This document shows positions 27,401-34,430 of a DNA stretch of 64,000 nucleotides, one piece after another. The stretch's first letter is position 1. Each line of letters begins with the position of its first letter. The stretch is taken from positions 12,803,782 to 12,867,781 of the forward strand of contig CM041545.1 of the NCBI GenBank assembly GCA_023238725.1. The letters are read 5' to 3'. The position numbers and the translations under genes are program-made. The stretch comes from Scortum barcoo (taxonomy: Eukaryota; Chordata; Actinopteri; Centrarchiformes; Terapontidae). A model generated the notes under the pieces. It was not told the origin of the DNA. It made no database searches and saw only the letters and a list, made by a program, of their open reading frames with translations.

Positions 27401-30293
27401 TTGACTACTGTGGCGGCTCGGCATCACACAGGGATGGGACAGCGGCGGCACTCACAGACACCGCACAATGCCCCAAACATCAGCAACACACATCTGGATC
27501 ACAATGGCACAAGAGGAACCCGGGGGGAGGGGGGTTGTACGGCCACAACACAAATGTATTACTTGCACATGAAGCCTCAGTGAAAATCTCTCCAGATGAA
27601 TCTCTGTTTTAAGAGGGAACTCACTTGCATAAACAAAAACATTAAATATCTGGGTCTTTGCTCATGCCCCTAAACCCTGACCCTTGTTTCTAATAATATA
27701 CAACGTGCAGCATTGCGTAACTACCTCCCATTCCTCCCCCGACAGTGGAAGCACAGCCGCTCTGCTCTTGTATATTCCTCAGCAGAGATCTGCATGATTT
27801 GTTTAGATTTCATGTCTATATTGGCATGTTTTATGGTCTTTGTATAAACAGAAGGTTGTGCTTTAGCTTTAAAGGATGACAGATGCATACAAAAATGATG
27901 TTTTTGTAAATCAGACTCTGCTCCTTGTTTTTGTGTTGATGTAATCGTCACCTGAGACTTTTAAAAAGGACATCTGGTGTTTAGTCTTTCTACAGAAAAT
28001 TAGATGAATCTGACAAATACCCAAGCTTTCTGTGTATCTGTATATCCCTGAAATACACTTCATTTAGAGCATACACGGTGTCAGGCTGCAACAATAAACC
28101 ATAATGATACAGCTCTTCCCCATCTTTGCTTTACTTTGACACCCGACACTACAGCCAACACACAACAGCAATAAAACACAACACATTACAGTGTAGAAAG
28201 GAAGATACAAGGCCAATGCTCAGTTACCCTTCACACTTTTACATCACTGAATCACAGTGGATGTAATTAGGCTTCTTCTGAACACTGATAATAATAATAA
28301 AAAAGACTCTTTAATGACAAAATGGTGCGACGGGACCTGTGGCACGATGTGAAAAACAGAATAGAGCAGCAGGAATACAATAATCCACCACAAAACACTG
28401 GAAGTCGGTAAAAATGTGTTGATAAATGTTGCATCACTGAGGTTTCACATGCCAAGCAACCCCTTCCTGAGTTAACAGAGAGGAAGCACTCGATAAGACC
28501 AAAAGTACCAAACATAAACATGTGAAACAACTTCCGCAGAAACCAAACACTCTCGTGAAGAATAGATGACATTACAACTGCGTCTGTCTGTGTCTGTGTG
28601 AGTGTTACCGCCACAGTTTTTGTCTGTGCTGCGTTTGTAGCAACTCCTCCAGCACCAATTGGAAACAATGCATGTAAACACTGACTTCCTCTTTTCTTTT
28701 TTTTTTCTCATTTTGTACAGCTGTCAGTGACAAACACGAAAGCAGATAACAAGAGTACCGCTAAAACTGAGGCGACTAACAGTATACCAAGCCATATCTA
28801 TAAACCAAAAACAGCAAAGTGAATCAGGTTTCAGAATTACCCAATAAGTAATTCACACCACACATATCAGCTATCGTCTTGGATTACTGAGGCACGCTTA
28901 CCACCTGGATGACCGCTTTTACACAGATCACAGCTGGGCTAGGTCATTTAAATAAGGAGACTAAAGCAAGGACACTACAAACTGTAACCTCAGAGGAGCA
29001 GCCGGCAGTATAGACAGGCTATATTCAGCAAATACTATCCAGCAGGAGCACTGAAGAGCAGAGCCAATAATGTTCACCTACCACAATCACACTCTTCTCT
29101 CATGTCTCAGGAGCCAATGGGAAAGAAAAGGAAAAAACAAAACGCAAAACAAGAACAAATAGGACATGTTAAGTCCACATTTTGTGCGGACTGTAGGGAC
29201 ATGTCGCTACTTCAGTGTGAACACCCGGTTGGGGAAGAAACTGGCTGTGATAATTTCCGCTTTCTTTCTTTCACTCTCTGAATGACATGACAACAAGCCT
29301 CAGCGATATCACAGCAACATCCAGTGAGCCAGAGATGATTTATAACTGCGAGAACTACACAGGCTCTCTGCACCAATGGCTCTACTGCACTTTACCAATC
29401 AAGGACAAGGCATTGTGGTTACTGTGCCCAAATGTTTTCTTTATTTTAGCTCTGGTTCTGGGTACAGAAAAACAAAAATATTACTTTTATTTATTTACTT
29501 TATTGTGTACAAAGTTGGCCAACCTTGATAAAAGTGCTGGGTATGTAATGCAAACTTGCACTGGTGATAAAATAAGGTCAAGAATAATAAAATATGTAGT
29601 CAGTCACGTATTACTGCAGACACAGAAGTTAAACTGGGACATCATCGTCTATGTAGCTACTAATTTATTACTAACAAACGAAAGTCACCATTGCCCAATT
29701 ATATAAAGTTATCAACACTGTTGATGCAATTAGAGACAGCTAGTTAGCTGTTATTTGAATATTGTGATAGCTACATGTGAGAATGTACAGATACATTTGC
29801 TACTGACCTACTAACTTACAGCCAGAAATATAAATAATATCATATTTTAAGACACCTAACGCTATAAAACTATAGCTAAAACTGGAAAAACACAACACTA
29901 ACTCAGTATAGAGTTAACATTATATATTTAAGATATGTAGAGTTAACATTATATATTAAAGACATGTAGAGTTATGTTTATATACTAACACCATGTAAAG
30001 ATGTAGAGTTAATATTAAAAATAAGACATGTTGAGTTAACGTTTTAAATAAGACATGATGAGTGAACAATTGTGTGTGTTTATGTTTATATAGGATATGG
30101 GCGTTTCTGAATAGTTCCAGATATTAGTCGGGGCCAAAACAGCGGTAACTAGTTTGGGATTAGTGTATTAGCTGTAACGTAAAGCAGTGCCGTTACAAGC
30201 TAGCATTAGCTCAGTAGCTAACTGTCGCTGTAGCGTTTACCTTCCGTTGATGTCAACGGGCAGCGTCAAATCGTCCCCCACGACGGAGTCCAT
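315..30293 (-). CDS. cdk5rap2: Centrosomal coiled-coil protein, CDK5RAP2 family (long isoform, 3' end off the left edge)
   Basis: This is a 49-exon gene read right to left from ATG at 30291-30293. Every exon has AG/GT borders and the phase closes at all junctions, giving 8,836 coding nt (about 2,945 residues). At least one final coding exon is missing on the left. The family recruits gamma-tubulin ring complexes through CM1, binds EB1, and anchors to centrosome or Golgi through its C-terminus. Features pointing to CDK5RAP2 are the acidic start MDSVVGDDLTLPV, CM1 core KKENFNLKLRIYFMEERMQQ, DQTSYMSIC, and the C-terminal NGRHILGLIEDY. Features recalling PDE4DIP are DLQDLGYET, QLYSSLV and an internal alternative first exon. 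The product is longer than human CDK5RAP2 (1,893 aa), partly because of one 1.5-kb exon. Proximity to a COL27A1 gene fits human 9q32-q33. The paralogue call is strong but not absolute. Confidence 0.9.
2187..2787. other. cdk5rap2 intron with TG-rich microsatellites
   Basis: TG-rich arrays interrupted by CA and TA occupy 2531-2573, and a shorter (TG)n at 2770-2785 abuts the splice donor of exon 2788-2977. No coding potential was seen. Confidence 0.7.
3631..3975 (-). CDS. cdk5rap2: cdk5rap2 exon with a possible internal frame disturbance
   Basis: This 345-nt exon joins its neighbours in phase: Ser completed from 4638-4819, Asp shared with 3318-3443. From about 3903 down it encodes clear coiled coil (LQGLQRENGRLQEQL, then EELNANLRSELDLHRSIM). 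The first 70 or so nt (about 3903-3975), read in the splice-consistent frame, give an odd Gly/Pro-rich stretch (AAVPPGGGGAQDEDV). An alternative frame of the same bases gives heptad-like LLIGREQLSLLAEEEELRMK. The exon is real, but its first 25 codons are uncertain. Either the Gly-rich segment is genuine or a small indel near 3900 shifts the frame. Confidence 0.72.
4638..9353 (-). CDS. cdk5rap2: cdk5rap2 exons with the SLVQSQARELS block
   Basis: Seven exons: 9252-9353, 8642-8790, 7936-8339, 7547-7779, 7215-7266, 5114-5323 and 4638-4819. 9252-9353 encodes VQVDLQDLGYETSGKSEN, a PDE4DIP-like segment. 7547-7779 encodes LDSLVQSQARELSQLRQQIK and ELLQAGDVDHYMGDVVKEQL, strongly conserved in both human paralogues. 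4638-4819 encodes AKELQEKNRLIQSLQSQL and then a Ser-rich tail. Split codons close at every junction (Asp, Leu, Gly, Ser, Leu). Intron 5324-7214 carries two dispersed repeats. Confidence 0.9.
5981..6180 (+). repeat. Teleost dispersed repeat, family A copy 1
   Basis: The segment runs from GATGAGAAGATCGATAC through ACAGCTAGCCTGGCTCTG to ACATGTTATATCTAATTTGTTT. I recognise the AGCTTAGCACAAAGACTG and ACAGCTAGCCTGGCTCTG cores as a very common fish repeat. A second copy with the same core order lies at 57385-57610 and a probable fragment at 56072-56165. I cannot give its family name with certainty. Confidence 0.65.
6690..6956 (+). repeat. Teleost dispersed repeat, family B, with GATTT tail
   Basis: It contains GCACGTCTGTCCGTCCCAGG, GGAGAGGGATCCCTC, GTTTCTTCTTTTTCCC and GGTCTAAGGACAGAGGG, then GTAAAGCCCTCCGAGGCAAA, and ends in ATAAATA plus a (GATTT)n tail. 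This order is a frequent teleost repeat. A short tandem 3' tail of this kind is typical of elements mobilised by non-LTR retrotransposons. The small open frames inside it are not genes. Confidence 0.65.
9542..11090 (-). CDS. cdk5rap2: cdk5rap2 giant exon: EB1-binding motif and repeated coiled-coil modules
   Basis: A single 1,549-nt exon, phase 0 at its start, leaves one base of a split codon at its end. It begins with AGVRSRLPVPVRLRVEG, which aligns with the EB1-binding SRLPILIK region of human CDK5RAP2 (codons for SRLP at 11067-11078). The rest alternates Ser/Asn-rich linkers with similar helical modules: LQEKDRLNRQYMEALQAAES, LQEKEELNNQLIELLNMAEK, LWEQNRLNAELKEKLRAADA and NQEMTKVLMNCLNAAESAVA. 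From memory, human CDK5RAP2 has one comparable element here (around LHQKLILAEAVM), so the modules look amplified. The exon ends at INTPSPETARK. It accounts for about 516 residues and part of the extra length of the fish protein. Confidence 0.9.
11215..15719 (-). CDS. cdk5rap2: cdk5rap2 middle exons
   Basis: Ten exons: 15603-15719, 15324-15467, 15104-15216, 14857-14996, 13020-13160, 12820-12929, 12561-12704, 11952-12053, 11662-11846 and 11215-11557. Landmarks are FQQEHDALNKALRAEQQLYS (15104-15216, PDE4DIP-like), LRQKLEESIKTNEELRDDLE (14857-14996) and GDQTSYMSICVGEGQDDSL (12820-12929, matching human CDK5RAP2 DQTSYLSIC). 11662-11846 and 11215-11557 encode Ser/Asp/Lys-rich, probably flexible linkers. 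Split codons close at 15104/14857 (Ser), 14857/13020 (Gly) and 13020/12820 (Ala). The 1.7-kb intron between 13020 and 14857 shows no further exon. Confidence 0.88.
13161..14856. other. Large AT-rich intron of cdk5rap2
   Basis: 1.7 kb between exons 13020-13160 and 14857-14996. Long A/T runs (for example poly-T at 14433-14446), no recognisable exon, RNA gene or transposon. The codon phase closes directly across it, so no missing exon is required. Confidence 0.65.
15801..19156 (-). CDS. cdk5rap2: cdk5rap2 shared coiled-coil exons, first block
   Basis: Twelve exons: 19034-19156, 18838-18957, 18614-18706, 18274-18492, 17976-18146, 17737-17847, 17515-17652, 17204-17383, 16844-17038, 16345-16536, 16038-16167 and 15801-15940. 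The first ten are all multiples of three and start in phase 0, a symmetric set in which any exon could be skipped without breaking frame. The product is almost continuous heptad coiled coil rich in Glu, Lys, Gln and Leu. NEKKNALKRDKTIQGLSQVL (18838-18957) matches the human CDK5RAP2 segment around KKNSLKRDKAIQGL. DEKFAAIEEKDNEIHQLQLS (17515-17652) matches a PDE4DIP segment. Both isoforms share this block. Exon 16844-17038 uses a less usual GTCAAG donor. Confidence 0.9.
19261..20313 (-). CDS. cdk5rap2: Alternative first exon: SMYLE-like CxxC domain plus EB1-binding linker
   Basis: A 351-codon exon opens at ATG 20311-20313 and ends at a GT donor in phase 0, so it splices in frame to 19034-19156. 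Residues 1-60 hold C5-x2-C8 and C51-x2-C54 with a conserved WIF between them, a ZAD-like zinc-binding pattern. This matches the N-terminal domain of the short myomegalin isoform (SMYLE), as I recall it from PDE4DIP. A short coiled coil follows, then a Ser/Arg/Lys-rich linker of about 200 residues with the SxIP motif SHIPVLKRL (codons at 19390-19401). The end is acidic (LTEEFDDEYAPVI). I see no polypyrimidine-AG acceptor just before the ATG, so it looks like a first exon with its own promoter. Zinc and EB1 binding are inferred from motifs. Confidence 0.85.
20314..20600 (-). promoter_or_regulatory. Inferred internal promoter and 5'UTR of the short cdk5rap2 isoform
   Basis: The position follows from the in-frame first exon that starts at 20313. 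No TATA box is obvious, and no convincing splice acceptor lies directly upstream of the ATG. The stretch has moderate GC (for example the Pu/Py-rich segment 20525-20560). The transcription start cannot be fixed from sequence alone. Confidence 0.35.
20601..22079. other. cdk5rap2 intron upstream of the alternative first exon
   Basis: Lies between long-form exon 22080-22133 and the internal promoter zone. AT-rich, with no exon recognised. Short open frames (for example 21297-21557) have no family features. It could hold regulatory elements for the short isoform, but none is recognisable by eye. Confidence 0.5.
22080..23378 (-). CDS. cdk5rap2: cdk5rap2 exons 6-9, coiled coil specific to the long isoform
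   Basis: Exons are 23255-23378, 22620-22798, 22382-22529 and 22080-22133. They encode charged coiled-coil sequence (for example REMDALRDAFSKRIADLEQ, EEVEKMAAIAEQEKLRNINM and CVKQLSDLIAKKDQELE). Split codons close as Ser and Asn. The block ends in phase 0 at a Gln, so it can join the phase-0 exon at 19034-19156 and skip the alternative first exon. A Pro-rich insert sits in 22620-22798 and may hinge two helices. Confidence 0.85.
23506..26927 (-). CDS. cdk5rap2: cdk5rap2 exons 2-5 with the CM1 (Cnn_1N) motif
   Basis: Exons in transcript order are 26872-26927, 24971-25032, 24116-24226 and 23506-23582. They encode LPDSIDAGEYSTDSMT, then SPIKALTMKDYEN, then QITALKKENFNLKLRIYF with EERMQQKCDDSTEDIFKT, and NIELKVELESMKRELAEK. 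This is the CM1 motif of centrosomin, CDK5RAP2 and myomegalin, which binds and activates the gamma-tubulin ring complex. The conserved KKENFNLKLRIYF core is intact. Split codons close at each junction (62 and 111 nt exons in frame, 77 nt leaving TC for a Ser). The short isoform described separately would lack this block. Confidence 0.92.
25033..26871. other. Intron inside the CM1-encoding exons
   Basis: 1.8 kb of AT-rich sequence. The stretch at about 25720-26400 ends in CATATTGCCCAACCCTAA, which resembles the end of a dispersed fish repeat, but I cannot define its borders. No exon seen. Confidence 0.45.
26928..30240. other. First intron of cdk5rap2
   Basis: A 3.3-kb intron between the ATG exon and exon 2. 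It holds a (CT)n run at 27066-27085 and a degenerate minisatellite at 29909-30068. The longest plus-strand open frame (29287-29706) shows no domain and is judged chance. Confidence 0.65.
29909..30068. repeat. Degenerate 27-37 bp tandem repeat near the cdk5rap2 promoter
   Basis: The phrase TAGAGTTAACATTATATATT recurs with drift. Units start at about 29909, 29938, 29967, 30004, 30031 and 30059. The first two periods are exactly 29 bp; later ones are 37, 27 and 28 bp. Most units end in a (A)GACATG-like phrase. The array lies about 170 bp downstream of the ATG exon in transcript direction. Confidence 0.75.
30241..30293 (-). CDS. cdk5rap2: cdk5rap2 exon 1, long-isoform start
   Basis: The ATG is followed by 17 codons in all (MDSVVGDDLTLPVDING) and two bases of a split Ser codon, then a GT donor (plus-strand AC at 30239-30240). 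The acidic, hydrophobic start resembles the human CDK5RAP2 N-terminus. The next coding exon is 3.3 kb away at 26872-26927 and supplies the missing base, so the phase closes. The sequence upstream is GC/CpG-richer than its surroundings. Confidence 0.85.
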
Positions 30294-30745
30294 GATATCG
30301 ATTAAGTTATTTCGTGCTCTCCCCTGAATAATGAGGCATTTTACCAAGCAGACACGGAGAAAACTTCGAAAAGCGGGACGGAATTCAAAATAGTCCAGGC
30401 TACCGCCATCACGATATGGTAAACGTCACCATTGTGCACGTTGGTAACTGTTGATGCCTTCAAGTTGTGTAGGAAATACTTTAACTAAGGACTGAAACCT
30501 CGCATGAGATCTTATAAAAACAATATTATGACGTTGTGAAGTTACAACAACATAAATTATACGCTATTATTATTTTAAATCCACATAAATGTATTTTTTT
30601 AATGGTATTTACGTGTTTGTGTCCACCTGTTTTTTTCGTTTACGCCTTGAAATAAAGAATTTCCGAGTATTAGAAAGGCAGCATTGCACTGGGTGGAGAC
30701 AGGGACAAAGCGATTGGCCAAAACAAACACAGAGGGGCGGGGCAC
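30294..30745 (-). promoter_or_regulatory. Putative main promoter and 5'UTR of cdk5rap2
   Basis: GC/CpG-richer than the surrounding DNA, directly upstream of the ATG. A minus-strand CCAAT box lies at about 30713-30717 (plus-strand ATTGG) and a GC box GGGGCGGGG at about 30733-30741. No TATA box at a convincing distance was seen. This fits a TATA-less housekeeping or cell-cycle promoter. The transcription start is not determined. Confidence 0.4.
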
Positions 30746-32325
30746 GGGGGCTCAAAAATAAAGAAGAGTTTGCAGACATGTAGTCATGTTAGGCTCTGTG
30801 ACAGCACATTTATAAGAAAAGGGGAGGTGTTTTTTATTTAGTTATATTTCTGTTACGTTACATCAGCTCACATCTTCCTTTTTATATTTTTCATTCTGTA
30901 TTTATTTTATATTTTTATACTACTGTCTGCTTTATAATATTGTCACATTTATATTTAATTTAAACTTCAGACTTAAAGTACTTCCTTTCACTCTTCTATT
31001 TTTCTGTTTACCATGTTTATATTTTTGCACCAACATATCAAGATAAATTCCTTGTATGTGAAAACCCCCTCGGCATTCTGATTTAGTGCACCCCATCAAC
31101 TGTTTTTGACAGAGGAACACATAAATAATACCAAAACTGTCAGTACAAATGAGCAATAGTGGCTTTACTTACAAGAGAGGGACATAGATTTGTGCCATGT
31201 GTTAATCATGCTTAACATTTTTTATGTATGATATGTTTAAGCACATAAATATGACTTAAATCTGGTACTTGGATGATTTTCTGACTGTAACTGAAGCAGT
31301 GTCAAAGTCAACTTGTGTGTCTCTTACAGATTTCTCAAAGTGAAGGCCTGTACTTTGAACATAATTTGTATGCGTGTGTAGAGTGTGGTGGGTCTGATGC
31401 TGGGCTAATTATAACATTTAGTGGGAACACAGTCTACAGTAATGACTACAGTCTGAGTGTTTTATCGCCCATTTAGCGAATTTCAGGAAAGGGCTGAAAC
31501 ATCTATAACTTACTTCCTTGGCTCAGCAGCACATGGAATTCATCGAGACAACAATAGCGACACCAAGTGGTGTAACTCGTCTTTTCAGCTGGGTTAGTAA
31601 AGTTTCACAAGTAGCTACTAGGGTTTTAAATGGTCATTCTTTAAGGCATAAAAGTGTATTGTTGTGCCAGTAAAAATATGTTCTCTTCCCTCAGATGCAG
31701 CAGCAGATGAGTTTTATATCCTCCAAATGGCCATTATAACAGCTACTGTGCACATACACACACACACTCAAGTCCAAAGTAAGTATCATGATATAATCAC
31801 GATGGCCATCATTATGAGTTTATATTTAACATACACCTCTCTCTTTGTGTCCAGCAAATAGCTTAACCAAAGCAGGATTACCAATTTAGCAATGTGGGCA
31901 ACTGTCCTAGGTGGCCAAGGGGCCTCTAAAGTTTACTTTGGTTTACATCAGTTGATTTTGGTCATTTGATTAATTGCATTTTTAAGGGTATTTGCACCAT
32001 GGAAGGGGTGTAAGGGGTGTCCTGCATTATGGGGTATTTTAGTGGCCCTGCCATGGAGAAGTGTCCTGTGTAGCTACATGTAGCTAAGTGAATTAATGTT
32101 TTTGTTTACATTGTGCATATTCTTAATATGGTATTATTCCAGCATAAGAATGCTGCTTCTATTGGACTCAGAGGCAGCAGGGTACATACACACTGTCAAC
32201 AGATTAGTCAGTGTAGAGTCTGTAGGCGTTCAACAGCATAGATTGGCCCCAGGGCTCCCTAACAGGTTAATCTGGCTATGAGCTAAACACATCCTCACCC
32301 CCACCACAAGACAATGCAACTCTTA
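30746..32325. other. Intergenic spacer between cdk5rap2 and the Tc1 element
   Basis: AT-rich, with no supported gene. It includes a short CA run near 31752-31768. Small open frames (31664-31861, 32096-32281) show no recognisable domain. Confidence 0.55.
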
Positions 32326-32546
32326 CAGTGCATCCGGAAAGTATTCACAACGCTTCAACTTTTTCCACATTTTGTTATGTTACAGCCTTAATTCCAAAAT
32401 GGATTAAATTCATTTTCTTCCTCAAAATTCTACACACAACACCACATAATGACAATGTGAAAAAAGTTTTTTTTGAGATTTTTGCAAATTTATTAAAAAT
32501 AAAAAACTAAGAAATCACATGTACATAAGTATTCACAGCCTTTGCC
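32326..32546 (+). repeat. Left terminal inverted repeat of the Tc1-like element
   Basis: Starts CAGTGCATCCGGAAAGTATT after a TA and ends near CACAGCCTTTG. Its inverse is found at 33708-33916. Confidence 0.88.
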
Positions 32547-32727
32547 ATGAAGCTCAAAATTGAGCTCAGGTGCATCCTGTTTCCACTGATCATCCTTGAG
32601 ATGTTTCTTCAGCTTAATTGGAGTCCACCTGTCATAAATTCAGTTGATTGGACTTGATTTGGAAAGGCACACACCTGTCTATATAAGATCCCACAGTTGA
32701 CAGTGCATGTCAGAGCATGAACCATGC

Positions 32728-33690
32728 ATGAAGTCAGAGGAATTGTTGGTAGACCTCAGAGACAGGATTGTCTCGAGACACAAATCTGGGGAAGGGTACA
32801 GAAAAATTTTATTTCTGCTGCTTTGAAGGAGCACAGTGACCTCCATCATCCAGAAATGGAAGAAGTTCGGAACCACCAGGACTCTTCCTAGAGCTGGCCG
32901 GCCGTCTAAACTGAGCGATCGGGGAAAAAGGGCCTTAGTCAGGGAGGTGACCAAGAACCCGATGATCACTCTGTCAGAGCTCCAGCGTACCTCTGTAGAG
33001 AGAGGAGAACCTTCCAGAAGGACAACCATCTCTGCAGCAATCCACCAATCAGGCCTGTATGGTAGAGTGGCCAGATGGAAGCCACTCCTGAGTCAAAGGC
33101 ACATGGCAGACTGCCTGGAAAATGCACCTGAAGGACTCTCAGACCATGAGAAACAAGATTGAACTCTCTGCCGTTAATGCCAGGCGTCATGTTTGGAGGA
33201 AACCAGGCACCACTCATCACCAGGCCAATACCATCCCTACAGTGAAGCATGGTGGTAGCAGCATCATGCTGTGGGGATGTTTTTCAGCGGCAGGAACTGG
33301 GAGACTAGTCAGGATAGAGGGAAAGATGAATGCAGCAATGTACAGAGACATCCTGGATGAAAACCTCCTCCAGAGCACTCTTGACCTCAGACTGGGGCGA
33401 CGGTTCATCTTTCAGCAGGACAACGACCCTAAGCACACAGCCAAGATAACAAAGGAGTGGCTTCAGGACAACTCTGTGAATGTCCTTGAGTGGCCCAGCC
33501 AGAGCCCAGACTTGAATCTGATTGAACATCTCTGGAGAGATCTGAAAATGGCTGTGCACCGACGCTTTCCCATCCAACCTGATGGATCTTGAGAGGTGCT
33601 GCAAAGAGGAATGGGTGAAACTGATCAAAGATAGGTGTGCCAAGCTTGTGGCATCATATTTAAAGACTTGAGGCTGTAATTGCTGCCAAA
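32728..33690 (+). pseudogene. Broken Tc1 transposase (DD34E family)
   Basis: The likely start ATG is at 32728. The helix-turn-helix part is interrupted near 32800-32830 by small indels that bring a stop. A second open segment (about 32836-33162) holds the GRPSKLSDRGKRALV-type linker and second DNA-binding helix. A deletion near 33155-33165 removes the region where the family carries its first catalytic Asp and shifts the frame. The third segment (to about 33592) retains QQDNDPKHTAK (second Asp) and SPDLNLIEHLWRDLK (Glu). A further frameshift near 33585 breaks the C-terminus. The copy cannot code an active enzyme. Confidence 0.9.
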
Positions 33691-33707
33691 GGTGCATCAA
33701 AGTATTG

Positions 33708-33916
33708 AGCAAAGGCTGTGAATACTTATGTACATGTGATTTCTTAGTTTTTTATTTTTAATAAATTTGCAAAAATCTCAAACTTTTTTCACATTGTCAT
33801 TATGTGGTGTTGTGTGTAGAATTTTTTTGAGGAAGAAAATGAATTTAATCCATTTTGGAATAGGGCTGTAACATAACAAAATATGGAAAGTGAAATGTTG
33901 TGAATACTCTCGGATG
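33708..33916 (-). repeat. Right terminal inverted repeat of the Tc1-like element
   Basis: Runs from GCAAAGGCTGTGAATACTTA to CTCTCGGATG. Compared with the left repeat, the outermost bases are altered and shortened, which would be expected to weaken transposase recognition of this end. Confidence 0.85.
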
Positions 33917-33924
33917 TAACTCTT

Positions 33925-34430
33925 CCCCACTGTTTATCCAGTATATTGAAACATGAGTTTTCTATCTACAGTTATGTTGGGATGGTCATAAATCAGCTGG
34001 ACATGGTGTGTTTCTGTCACCTTGCTGGAAGAGCACCTCGGTGCAGTTAATCCATTTGTTAATTTATGTGTCTGTATAAACATTCCCATATCATAATTGT
34101 GTTGGATAAACCTCTTTTATCATCACAACTCTTTGCATCTGGCACCCATATAAAAGTATTAAATCTGTAGAAACCGCTGCACCCTTTAATTTTCAGAACC
34201 GTAACCATTAAGATGTTCAGCGAGCAAGAGTGTAAAGGTATGAAATTGTTATTTATACATTTAGAAACATATTAGGCTCAAAATATCAAGTTAAAAGCCA
34301 TCTCTTTTTTTAATCAGTCTTCAAATACTTGTATTAGTGAAACAATTCTTTGTAAAATTAATTTACACATCAGATATTTTATTCAAGTACTTTGTGGGTA
34401 TTTCAGCTGTCCAACGAGTTGGAAAGTAAT
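33925..34430. other. Intergenic spacer right of the Tc1 element
   Basis: AT-rich, with no gene, RNA or repeat recognised. The 3' end of col27a1 transcripts may lie near its right edge. Confidence 0.45.

Larger units (their letters stand above)
32326..33916 (+). mobile_element. Degenerate Tc1-like DNA transposon
   Basis: About 1.59 kb. Long inverted repeats of roughly 210-220 bp (about 32326-32546 and 33708-33916) share CATCCGGAAAGTATTCAC, TTTTTTATTTTTAATAAATT and ATGTACATAAGTATTCACAG in inverted order. A TA dinucleotide precedes the left end (32324-32325) and one follows the right end (33917-33918), as expected for TA-targeting Tc1/mariner elements. The right terminus is eroded. The body carries a broken DD34E-type transposase. 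The heptamer AACTCTT occurs directly outside both ends (32318-32324 and 33918-33924). Confidence 0.92.

Noticed and set aside
29287..29706. 139-codon plus-strand open frame in the first cdk5rap2 intron
   Set aside because: Hydrophobic, AT-driven composition, no recognisable family, no splice or promoter support.
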